Below are positions 25,423 to 32,111 of a stretch of DNA of 37,357 nt, one piece after another. The notes beneath the pieces were generated by a model, which saw only the letters and a program-made list of their open reading frames with translations, had not been told where the DNA came from and ran no database searches. Numbering within the stretch: the stretch's first letter is position 1; each line of letters opens with the position of its first letter. Origin of the DNA: Bacteroidales bacterium (lineage in GTDB: Bacteria > Bacteroidota > Bacteroidia > Bacteroidales > Bacteroidaceae); the NCBI GenBank assembly GCA_004558535.1, contig SFCP01000012.1, positions 1-37,357 of the forward strand. The letters run 5' to 3'. Both the position numbers and the translations under genes were made by a program.

Positions 25423-25464
25423 CCCCGACACTTCCTCTGCCCGGACGAGGCGGGGATAGGAGAT
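25363..25464 (+). repeat. Pair of 21-bp direct repeats spanning the end of the zinc-ribbon gene
   Basis: GACGAGGCGGGGATAGGAGA followed by T occurs at 25363-25383, inside the zinc-ribbon codons, and again at 25444-25464, just after the stop. The upstream copy encodes 'DEAGIGD'. Confidence 0.8.
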
Positions 25465-25499
25465 AAAAGCGGGGGCGCACCCTGCACGCCCACTCATTC

Positions 25500-25598
25500 C
25501 TCATTCCTAATTTCTAATTCCCCAAAGAAGTAGCCGCCGGATGGCCAATTCCTAATTCCCAATTCCTAATTCCTAATTCCCCCAAAAAAGAATTACAC
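25500..25598 (+). repeat. ATTCCTA-type repeat block, right of the lipoprotein gene
   Basis: This is the same family as 24211-24270, with the identical 25-bp block at 25535-25559 and several (A)ATTCCTA/ATTCCCA heptamers around it. The porin gene starts 13 bp after the last heptamers. Confidence 0.8.
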
Positions 25599-25610
25599 AC
25601 ACTTTCGCTT

Positions 25611-27785
25611 ATGATGAAGACCTTTGCCCGACATATCCTCCCTGCAGCCCTGTCGGCCACCCTATACCTCCTTGCCGCCGGCCCGTTGGCAGCACAGCAG
25701 TTCATCCCCGACGAAGCGCAAGCCTCACACTGGGCGGAGACCGACAGCGTCGAGACGGTCGACGTGCCGCGCGGACTCGAAGTGTGGCACATCACCCCGC
25801 GCTTTGCCGACATCCGGGCGACCGTCCCCGACACCCTGCCGCACGGTTTCCAGAACACGGCCTTCACCGAGGGCCCTACCGGCAGCTACAATACGACGGG
25901 CAATCTGGGTGCACCCCGCATCAGCCGCCTCTTCCATGAAAACAACCGCGCCTTCGGCGAACAATTCCTCTTCGCCCGGCCCTACGACTTCTTCGTCAAA
26001 GGCATCGGAGATTTCTATTTCACCAATACCAAATCACCCATTACCAACCTGACCTACCACTCCTGTGGCAACAAGCAAAACGGCGAAGACCGCATCACCG
26101 CGCTCTTTGCCGTCAACGCAGGCCGACGCTTGGGGATGGGCTTCAGGCTCGACTACCTCTACGGCCGGGGATACTACGAGGACCAAAGCACTGCACACTT
26201 TGGCGGTTCACTCTATGCCTCCTATTTGGGCGAGAAATACCAACTCCATACACTCTACACTGCCAACCACCTGAAAAATACGGAAAACGGTGGCATCGAG
26301 GACGACTCCTACGTGCTGACACCGGAAATGTACCCCACCCGATATGGCACGGCCGACATACCGACGCTACTCACCAAGACCTGGAACAAACTCGACGTCA
26401 ACACCTTCTACCTGTCGCACCGCTACAATCTGGGCTTCCACCGCCTGCGCGACGCCTCGGGCCACATCATTTCTGCATACCCCGAGGGACAGGGGCGCGG
26501 ACTTTCGGGCAAATTGATGCGAAGCAAGGATTCGCTGCCGACTGCTGTTAGCAAGCCCGACACAGCCGATGCCGCGGAAATCGATTCCGCGCAGACGACC
26601 TCGGAATTTGTACCCGTGGCACGCTTCATCCATACGCTGCGGATGGACCTGGGCAACCGGCGCTTCCTGTCAAACAGCCGGCAAAACGCGGAGAACTCCA
26701 CCTACTTCCTTGACTTCTACCTGCCCGGCGACTCTGCCAACGACCTCACCCGCCACCTTCACATAGGAAATACCTTGGCGTTTGAACTTTGCGAAGGATT
26801 CAACCCATGGATGCGTGCCGGCATCAGGCTGTACGCCCGCCATGACCTGAATCGCTTCACGCTGCCCCGCATGGACCTGGGCCGGGAAAACTTTACGGAA
26901 AACCATATCAGCGTGGGGGCGCAAATCCTCAAGGCACAGGGTAGCATCTTCCGCTTCCGCCTGTTGGGAGAACTGCGCACTACGGGGTCACAATGGGGAG
27001 AATTCAATGTGGAGGGGGACGGCGGCCTGTACATCCCCCTGCGGCGAGACAGCCTGCGCATCCATGTAAGCGGATACATGCGCAGCGAAGCACCCGCATT
27101 CTACTACCGCCACTACCACAGCCGAAACGCCTGGTGGGACCATGCAGCGCTCCGCAAGGAATTTCGCACCCGTGTGCAGGGATCCCTCACTTGGCGGGGC
27201 ACCCGGCTGTCCGTACACTATGAGAACCTGCAAAACTACACCCACTTTGGCGAACTGCTTGCGGCGGCGCCCGGGGCCAAAGGCGCAAATGCCTGGTGGC
27301 ACGGCGTAGGCGTGGTGCAGGCGGGGCGAAACGTTTCCCTGCTCGGCGTGACGCTCGGGCAAGATTTCCATTGGGGCATCTTCCATTGGGAGAACGAGCT
27401 GAGCTATCAGTGCACCTCCTCCTCGGAGCACCTGCCCCTGCCTACATTCAGCGGGTATACCAACCTGTATCTGCTCTTCAGGATAGCGCGCGTCCTGCGC
27501 ACCGAGTTGGGAGCCGACCTGCGCTACTTCACCTCCTACTACGCCCCGACTTATAGCCCCATTGTGGGCAGTTACTGCACACAGGACGCTTCGGCCCGGG
27601 TGAAGGTGGGCAACTACCCCGTGGTGAACGCCTACCTGAACTTTCACTTGAAGAACACCCGCTTCTACGTCATGGCTTCGCACGTCAACTACAAATCCGG
27701 CAGCGGCGCACCCTTCCTCGTACCCCACTACCCCATCAACCGCCTGGTATTCCGCCTGGGCCTTTCCTGGAACTTTTTCAATTAG
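25611..27785 (+). CDS. Putative outer-membrane porin (Porin_10 type)
   Basis: This 724-residue protein has a signal peptide (MMKTFARHILPAALSATLYLL..., cut after 'PLAAQ'). The segment 'FLFARPYDFFVKGIGDFYFTNTKSPITNLTYHSCGNK' is the signature opening of the Bacteroidetes 'putative porin' family. After it the sequence alternates short aromatic-flanked strands and turns to the end, the last strand finishing in Phe-Asn ('LVFRLGLSWNFFN'), as expected for a barrel recognised by the BAM machinery. It should form an outer-membrane beta barrel; the solute is unknown. It stands alone on the plus strand, ends at a strong terminator (27787-27827), and has ATTCCTA repeats instead of a clear promoter upstream. 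Confidence 0.87.
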   Translation: MMKTFARHILPAALSATLYLLAAGPLAAQQFIPDEAQASHWAETDSVETVDVPRGLEVWHITPRFADIRATVPDTLPHGFQNTAFTEGPTGSYNTTGNLGAPRISRLFHENNRAFGEQFLFARPYDFFVKGIGDFYFTNTKSPITNLTYHSCGNKQNGEDRITALFAVNAGRRLGMGFRLDYLYGRGYYEDQSTAHFGGSLYASYLGEKYQLHTLYTANHLKNTENGGIEDDSYVLTPEMYPTRYGTADIPTLLTKTWNKLDVNTFYLSHRYNLGFHRLRDASGHIISAYPEGQGRGLSGKLMRSKDSLPTAVSKPDTADAAEIDSAQTTSEFVPVARFIHTLRMDLGNRRFLSNSRQNAENSTYFLDFYLPGDSANDLTRHLHIGNTLAFELCEGFNPWMRAGIRLYARHDLNRFTLPRMDLGRENFTENHISVGAQILKAQGSIFRFRLLGELRTTGSQWGEFNVEGDGGLYIPLRRDSLRIHVSGYMRSEAPAFYYRHYHSRNAWWDHAALRKEFRTRVQGSLTWRGTRLSVHYENLQNYTHFGELLAAAPGAKGANAWWHGVGVVQAGRNVSLLGVTLGQDFHWGIFHWENELSYQCTSSSEHLPLPTFSGYTNLYLLFRIARVLRTELGADLRYFTSYYAPTYSPIVGSYCTQDASARVKVGNYPVVNAYLNFHLKNTRFYVMASHVNYKSGSGAPFLVPHYPINRLVFRLGLSWNFFN

Positions 27786-27786
27786 A

Positions 27787-27827
27787 GAAAATAACCCCGA
27801 TGGTAAAAAAGATGAGGGGTTATTTTC
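27787..27827. terminator. Bidirectional terminator between the porin and the convergent exported-protein gene
   Basis: GAAAATAACCCC (27787-27798) pairs perfectly with GGGGTTATTTTC (27816-27827) across a 17-nt loop. The A/T ends of the stem give U-rich flanks in both directions. It lies 2 bp after the porin stop. Confidence 0.8.
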
Positions 27828-27852
27828 AGCAAATTTCTACCAGCGCTCCCCA

Positions 27853-28350
27853 TCAGTTGCCTTTGGAGTTGGCGTCCAAAATGTTTCTTGCGGCAAGATA
27901 GGCTTTCTGCCAGTCCGTGTCCAGAGAGAAGGGCGTGAGCTCATTGCTGTCGAGCATAAAGGCATCGGTGGTCTCGGCGTCGGGGTCGTTGAAAAGGGGA
28001 TTGCTCTTCGAAGCGTCCATAAACAGGTAGATCTTCTCCCGGCGACGTGACGCACTGAGCTTCTTGTCGCGCAATACTTCGTCGAAGAATAGTGCTACAA
28101 ACTCCGACATGTAATATGCCTGCGTGTTGAGAAACTGGTCGGTGACGCGGGGCATCACTTCAAAGGCTTTCGACTTCATATAAACAAGGGCCGTGCGCTT
28201 GAATTGTGCAATGCGCGTCTGCGTGAAACTGCTGGCAGGATTGTTGACTATGCGGGTGGAGGATTCCAATAGATAGTTGTAGACTTCCTGTGCCTCTGCG
28301 GCGGAGTATCCTGACAGGAACAGGCATATCAAAAGAAAGGCTTTCTTCAT
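27853..28350 (-). CDS. Conserved exported Bacteroidales protein, function unknown
   Basis: This 165-residue protein has a clear signal peptide (MKKAFLLICLFLSGYSAAEAQ). The mature part is mostly helical, with 'TQTRIAQFKRTALVYMKSKAFE', 'NTQAYYMSEFVALFFDEVL' and an ending 'SNPLFNDPDAETTDAFMLDSNELTPFSLDTDWQKAYLAARNIL'. I recognise this layout as a conserved Bacteroidales family without an assigned function. No catalytic motif is visible. It follows ruvC on the same strand after 42 bp, so the two may be co-transcribed, and it ends 25 bp before the shared terminator. Confidence 0.75.
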   Translation of the reverse strand: MKKAFLLICLFLSGYSAAEAQEVYNYLLESSTRIVNNPASSFTQTRIAQFKRTALVYMKSKAFEVMPRVTDQFLNTQAYYMSEFVALFFDEVLRDKKLSASRRREKIYLFMDASKSNPLFNDPDAETTDAFMLDSNELTPFSLDTDWQKAYLAARNILDANSKGN

Positions 28351-28392
28351 TTTCTCGATCTCGATGTGTGTGTGCTTTTTTTAGTTTTACGT

Positions 28393-29043
28393 TCAAGGCT
28401 CCTGATCGCCGCGCGAGGCATGGGGGCTTACGCGCGAGGCGGCGGGGCTTACGCGGGGTCTTAGGCTTACGCGCGAGGCGTGGAGGCGGACGTAGTCCTT
28501 CCAAGTGGCGGAGCGCTGTGCACCCAACGACGGCCGGCTGCTCTCGAGGTAGTGGCAGTAGGCTGCGGCGAGGGCGTCGGTGGCGTCCATGAAGGGGAGC
28601 ATGGCTTCGTCGCGGATGCTGAGTGTGCGCTTCAACATGCCGGCTACCTGCTCCTTGCTGGCACTACCATTTCCGGTAATGGCTTGCTTGATCTTGAGCG
28701 GAGCATATTCGTGGATGGGTATGTCGCGGCTGATGGCGGCGGCAATGGCTACGCCCTGTGCACGGCCCAACTTGAGCATGCTCTGTACGTTCTTGCCGAA
28801 GAAGGGTGCCTCTATGGCCACCTCGTCGGGCAGGTACTCCTCGATGATACCCCGCACACGCTCGTAGATACGCCCCAACTTCAGATAGGCGTCTTCGCAT
28901 TTCCGCAGGTCTATGACGCCCATGACCTCCATCTCCACGCGCTTGCCGCGAAGGTGCAGGACGCCGTAGCCCAAGACGTTGGTGCCGGGGTCGATGCCTA
29001 ATATCACCCTGTCGGGAAGGGTTGTACCGTGGTCTCTCATCAC
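28393..29043 (-). CDS. ruvC: Holliday junction resolvase RuvC, with repeat-derived C-terminal tail
   Basis: The endonuclease that cuts Holliday junctions together with RuvAB. Acidic catalytic residues are in place: D18 in 'LGIDPGTN', E78 in 'AIEAPFFGKN', and D153/D156 in 'FMDATDALAAA'. The conserved 'QSMLKLGRAQG' and 'KQAITGNGSASKEQV' are also present. The family normally ends near 'WKDYV' (residue 185). Here about 30 further residues follow, rich in Arg, Ser and Pro ('ASRVSLRPRVSPAASRVS'), encoded by the GC-rich repeats at 28408-28490. The start could be either of the two adjacent Met codons. A promoter-like TACTTTTG lies at 29135-29142. Confidence 0.93.
   Translation of the reverse strand: MMRDHGTTLPDRVILGIDPGTNVLGYGVLHLRGKRVEMEVMGVIDLRKCEDAYLKLGRIYERVRGIIEEYLPDEVAIEAPFFGKNVQSMLKLGRAQGVAIAAAISRDIPIHEYAPLKIKQAITGNGSASKEQVAGMLKRTLSIRDEAMLPFMDATDALAAAYCHYLESSRPSLGAQRSATWKDYVRLHASRVSLRPRVSPAASRVSPHASRGDQEP
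28408..28490. repeat. GC-rich short repeat inside the 3' end of ruvC
   Basis: GCTTACGCGCGAGGC-type units recur at about 28409, 28426 and 28464, with a shortened GCTTACGCGGGG copy at about 28447. On the coding strand they read as 'ASRVSxxxRVSP' units. Confidence 0.75.
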
Positions 29044-29134
29044 TTGTCAGAAAATCGTGCCAGAAAAATCTTGTCGCAAAACGTGTCGCAAAGTGCTATC
29101 CCGGTGACTGCCGGGAAATCGCTCTGTCGGGATG

Positions 29135-29142
29135 CAAAAGTA
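29135..29142 (-). promoter_or_regulatory. Possible -7 element for ruvC
   Basis: TACTTTTG on the minus strand fits TAnnTTTG, about 90 bp before the ruvC start. I see no good -33 partner. Confidence 0.45.
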
Positions 29143-29205
29143 ATGATTTCAAGGTGAATGCCTGTATTTTTTCTGTGAAAGATTATTTATTTCGGATTTT
29201 AGTTA

Positions 29206-29213
29206 TACTTTTG
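29206..29213 (+). promoter_or_regulatory. Probable -7 element of the DUF1573 gene
   Basis: TACTTTTG lies 29 bp before the ATG at 29243, in an AT-rich stretch. This is a good -7 match at a suitable distance, with a weak -33. Confidence 0.55.
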
Positions 29214-29242
29214 CATCAACTACCCTGAAAATAGTATTTACA

Positions 29243-29638
29243 ATGAAACGCTTTTACACATTACTCTTGGCCTTCGTCGTGCTTGCCATAACGACGGCGT
29301 CGGCACAGGCTGTCATCAAGTTTGACAAGACGACCCATGATTTCGGCAATTTCCCGGAGGACAGACCGGTGACCTGTAAGTTTGTATTTGAGAATACCGG
29401 CGACGAGCCGCTGGTCATCCAGCAAGCGATTTCCTCGTGCGGATGTACGGTGGCCAATTACACCAAGACGCCGGTCAAGCCGGGTGAACGTGGCGAAATC
29501 ACGGTGACGTATAACGGCAAGGGCAAGGTGCCAGGCCACTTCAAGAAGGCTATCAGCATCCGCTCGAATGCGTCGAACAACCTGACGCGGCTGTACATCA
29601 CGGGAGAAATGGCGGCGGCCTCTTCACTGCATGAATAA
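29243..29638 (+). CDS. DUF1573 domain secreted protein
   Basis: This 131-residue protein has a signal peptide (MKRFYTLLLAFVVLAITTASAQ) and one immunoglobulin-like DUF1573 domain. Family marks are 'IKFDKTTHDFGNFPED', 'FVFENTGDEPLVIQQAISSCGCT' and 'KPGERGEITVTYNGKGKVPGHFKKAISIRSN'. The SCGC pair is a constant of the family. DUF1573 proteins are abundant in Bacteroidetes and resemble ASH/MSP-type beta sandwiches; no biochemical role is established. The last codons ('LHE' and the stop at 29636-29638) fall in the first copy of the GCATGAATAACGG repeat. Confidence 0.9.
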   Translation: MKRFYTLLLAFVVLAITTASAQAVIKFDKTTHDFGNFPEDRPVTCKFVFENTGDEPLVIQQAISSCGCTVANYTKTPVKPGERGEITVTYNGKGKVPGHFKKAISIRSNASNNLTRLYITGEMAAASSLHE

Positions 29639-29737
29639 CGGGCATGAATAACGGGCATGGCCTCTGCATGAATAACGGGTATGGCCTCTGCATGAATAAC
29701 GGGCATGGCCTCTGCATGAATAACGGGCATGAATAAA
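29629..29737 (+). repeat. 24-bp tandem repeat after the DUF1573 gene
   Basis: The unit is GCATGAATAACGG plus GCATGGCCTCT (24 bp). GCATGAATAACGG starts at 29629, 29642, 29666, 29690 and 29714; three complete 24-bp units start at 29642, 29666 and 29690. The first partial unit contains the DUF1573 stop codon. Confidence 0.9.
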
Positions 29738-29836
29738 CCATCGTGCAAGCATCCGTGCGGCGTACCCGCCTCCGACCCCATTCGTCATGGCGGCGAAAGC
29801 TAAAAACCACTACATGCAGAAAGCCCCTATCCCTCC

Positions 29837-29910
29837 AGTTTGACATCCGCCTCGGTTTAACACCCAAGTTTGACATCCCCTCGGTTTAACATCCCAGTTT
29901 GACATCCGCA
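29837..29910 (+). repeat. 29-30-bp direct repeat upstream of manC
   Basis: AGTTTGACATCC(G)CCTCGG then TTTAACAYCCC repeats from 29837, 29867 and 29896, giving two full units and one partial. It ends 35 bp before the manC start. This is a different family from the array at 29629-29737. Confidence 0.85.
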
Positions 29911-29944
29911 TAGGAAGCTCCCGAACATCTAATCGTACCCCATT

Positions 29945-30997
29945 ATGAAGAACACCCACCTTGTAATTTTGGCAGGAGGAGCCGGCACGCGCCTTTGGCC
30001 ACTGAGTAGCAACGAGCGCCCCAAACAGTTTTTAGACGTGCTCGGTTGCGGTATGACGCTTATACAGCTCACTGCAGCCCGATTCAAGGGACTAGTGCCG
30101 CCCGAGAATATATGGGTGGCCACAAGTGCCGAATACCGCGACTTGGTAAAGGAGCAGTTGCCCGACGTGCCAGAAGGCAACATTCTGGTAGAGCCCTGCC
30201 GAAGGAATACGGCACCCTGCATCTGTTACGTCAGTTGGAAAATCAAGAAGCGCAACCCGAGGGCCAATGTCGTCGTGACACCCAGTGACCATATGATAAC
30301 CGACGTGAAGGCGTTTCAGAGCGCTATCAAGGACTGTATGGAGTTTGCAGCAGAAACCGACGCCATCGTGACGCTGGGCATCCGCCCGACCCACCCCGAG
30401 ACGGGCTACGGATACATCAAGGCCGACCTTAGCTATTCCTCGTCACGACGCAATAATATCTTCCGCGTGGATGCATTCAAGGAAAAACCACAGCTCGAAA
30501 CGGCCAAGGAATACATCCAGCAGAGTAACTACCTGTGGAACTCGGGCATATTCGTGTGGAGCGTCAGCACCATCGTCAATGCTTTTCGCGTGTACCACCC
30601 CGAAATTTCCCACTTGTTCGAGGATATCTTCTCGTACTACGACCTGCCGCAGGAGCAGGATATGATCAACCAGCAATTCCCCAAGTGTGAAAGCATCTCG
30701 GTGGACTATGCCATCATGGAGAAAGCCGAGGAAATCTTCGTCTATCCCGCTGATTTCGGCTGGAGCGACCTCGGTTCGTGGGAATCGCTGCGCCGACACT
30801 CCCACCCCGACAAATATGGCAACGCTACCGTCGGCGAACAAATCGACCTGTACGAGACACGCGACTGCATCATACATACCTCGGGGCTGAAGAAAGTAGT
30901 GGTGCAGGGATTGGACGGCTACGTGGTAGTGGAAAAAGACAACACCCTGCTAATCTGTAAACTGAGCGAAGAAGAACGCATCCGCCTGTTCCATTGA
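29945..30997 (+). CDS. manC: Mannose-1-phosphate guanylyltransferase
   Basis: This enzyme makes GDP-mannose from mannose-1-phosphate and GTP, feeding capsule, O-antigen and GDP-fucose synthesis. The 350-residue protein has the nucleotidyltransferase signature 'LAGGAGTRLWPLSSNERPKQF', the metal/phosphate segment 'VVVTPSDHMI', 'TGYGYIKAD' and 'VDAFKEKP', and the active-site region 'NSGIFVWSV', then 'DFGWSDLGSWESL'. It is the single-domain form without the isomerase (PMI) half. The start at 29945 is the first ATG after the repeat block. The mutY ATG follows its stop after only 4 bp, so the two genes are translationally close and almost certainly one transcript. Confidence 0.93.
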   Translation: MKNTHLVILAGGAGTRLWPLSSNERPKQFLDVLGCGMTLIQLTAARFKGLVPPENIWVATSAEYRDLVKEQLPDVPEGNILVEPCRRNTAPCICYVSWKIKKRNPRANVVVTPSDHMITDVKAFQSAIKDCMEFAAETDAIVTLGIRPTHPETGYGYIKADLSYSSSRRNNIFRVDAFKEKPQLETAKEYIQQSNYLWNSGIFVWSVSTIVNAFRVYHPEISHLFEDIFSYYDLPQEQDMINQQFPKCESISVDYAIMEKAEEIFVYPADFGWSDLGSWESLRRHSHPDKYGNATVGEQIDLYETRDCIIHTSGLKKVVVQGLDGYVVVEKDNTLLICKLSEEERIRLFH

Positions 30998-31001
30998 CGC
31001 A

Positions 31002-32054
31002 ATGAATGAAAGGCGATTTACGGAAATTCTCTTGGCATGGTACGACCGGTATGGACGCAGCGACCTGCCGTGGCGGCAAACCGATGACCCCTATCGGATT
31101 TGGGTATCGGAAATCATCTTGCAGCAGACCCGGGTGAAGCAGGGCACGGATTACTACCTGCGCTTTATGGAGCGATTTCCCTGTGTAAAAGCCCTCGCTG
31201 AAGCTACGGAGGACGAGGTGCTGCGCCTGTGGCAGGGACTGGGCTACTACAGCCGGGCGAGAAACCTGCACGCAGCGGCAAAAGCTATCGCAAAAAGAGG
31301 GACCTTTCCCACGACGTACGACGAGGTCAGGGCACTGAGGGGCGTGGGCGACTACACGGCAGCAGCTATTTGCTCCTTTGCGTACGGCATGCCCCATGCT
31401 GTCGTGGACGGCAACGTCTACCGCGTCATAGCTCGATATTTCGGCGTAGATTGCCCCATAGATACCACCGCAGGAAAGAAGTTGTTTGCAGAGATGGCGC
31501 GTCGCTTGCTGGACGAAAGCCGGCCGGCCGCCTGCAACTCTGCCATCATGGATTTTGGTGCACTGGTTTGCACACCCTCCTCGCCAGTTTGCCGGCAGTG
31601 TCCGCTAAGTGGCACCTGCGTGGCGTGGGCAGCACAAAGCGTCGGCCGCCTTCCGGTGAAATCAAAGCGAACGCCTGTCACCCGGCGCTACATAGCCTAT
31701 TACCTCCTGCACGACCGCAATCGGTTGTTGCTGCGCAGAAGAAGCGGTCCGGACATTTGGCGTGGCCTCTACGAACCTCCCGCCGCCGAGTACGACCACC
31801 CTCCCACCGAGGCCGAAATGTTGGACAGCCTACACACAATCGCTCCCTCATCACAGGTTCTGCTGACCGATACGCCCATACGGATGCAGCACGACCTGAC
31901 ACACCGAAGGCTGATTTTGGCCTTTTACAAGGTGCATTGTACCACTTTGCCACACCTTGTAGACTTCTTAAGCGTAGAAATCTGTGACCTGAATGACTAC
32001 GCCCTCCCCAAGCCTATCCTGCAAGCCGCACAGAAATTCGGTTTCCTGACATAG
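31002..32054 (+). CDS. mutY: A/G-specific adenine glycosylase MutY
   Basis: A base-excision repair enzyme that removes adenine opposite 8-oxoguanine. Marks: 'PWRQTDDPYRIWVSEIILQQTRVKQG' with the catalytic Glu before the LQQT motif, the helix-hairpin-helix 'ALRGVGDYTAAAI', the catalytic Asp in 'AVVDGNVYRV', and the iron-sulfur ligands C-x6-C-x2-C-x5-C in 'CTPSSPVCRQCPLSGTC'. The C-terminal NUDIX-like domain (about residues 225-350, 'RRYIAYYLLHDRNRLLLRRR') reads the 8-oxoguanine. At 350 residues it is the normal length. An ATG 4 bp further on is an equally possible start. Pairing with manC looks incidental. Confidence 0.95.
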   Translation: MNERRFTEILLAWYDRYGRSDLPWRQTDDPYRIWVSEIILQQTRVKQGTDYYLRFMERFPCVKALAEATEDEVLRLWQGLGYYSRARNLHAAAKAIAKRGTFPTTYDEVRALRGVGDYTAAAICSFAYGMPHAVVDGNVYRVIARYFGVDCPIDTTAGKKLFAEMARRLLDESRPAACNSAIMDFGALVCTPSSPVCRQCPLSGTCVAWAAQSVGRLPVKSKRTPVTRRYIAYYLLHDRNRLLLRRRSGPDIWRGLYEPPAAEYDHPPTEAEMLDSLHTIAPSSQVLLTDTPIRMQHDLTHRRLILAFYKVHCTTLPHLVDFLSVEICDLNDYALPKPILQAAQKFGFLT

Positions 32055-32111
32055 AATTTTTTCTGCCATAGAAATATTATATAGAAAATCACTACTTAAA
32101 TCCACTATCAA

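Noticed and set aside
25244..25504. Minus-strand frames with repeated 'RPGRG' segments behind the lipoprotein gene
   Set aside because: They arise from the 21-bp direct repeat and GC-rich sequence, with no independent support.
29458..29781. Minus-strand frame with repeated 'MPVIHAEA'
   Set aside because: The repetition follows from the 24-bp tandem repeat, and the rest is antisense to the DUF1573 gene.
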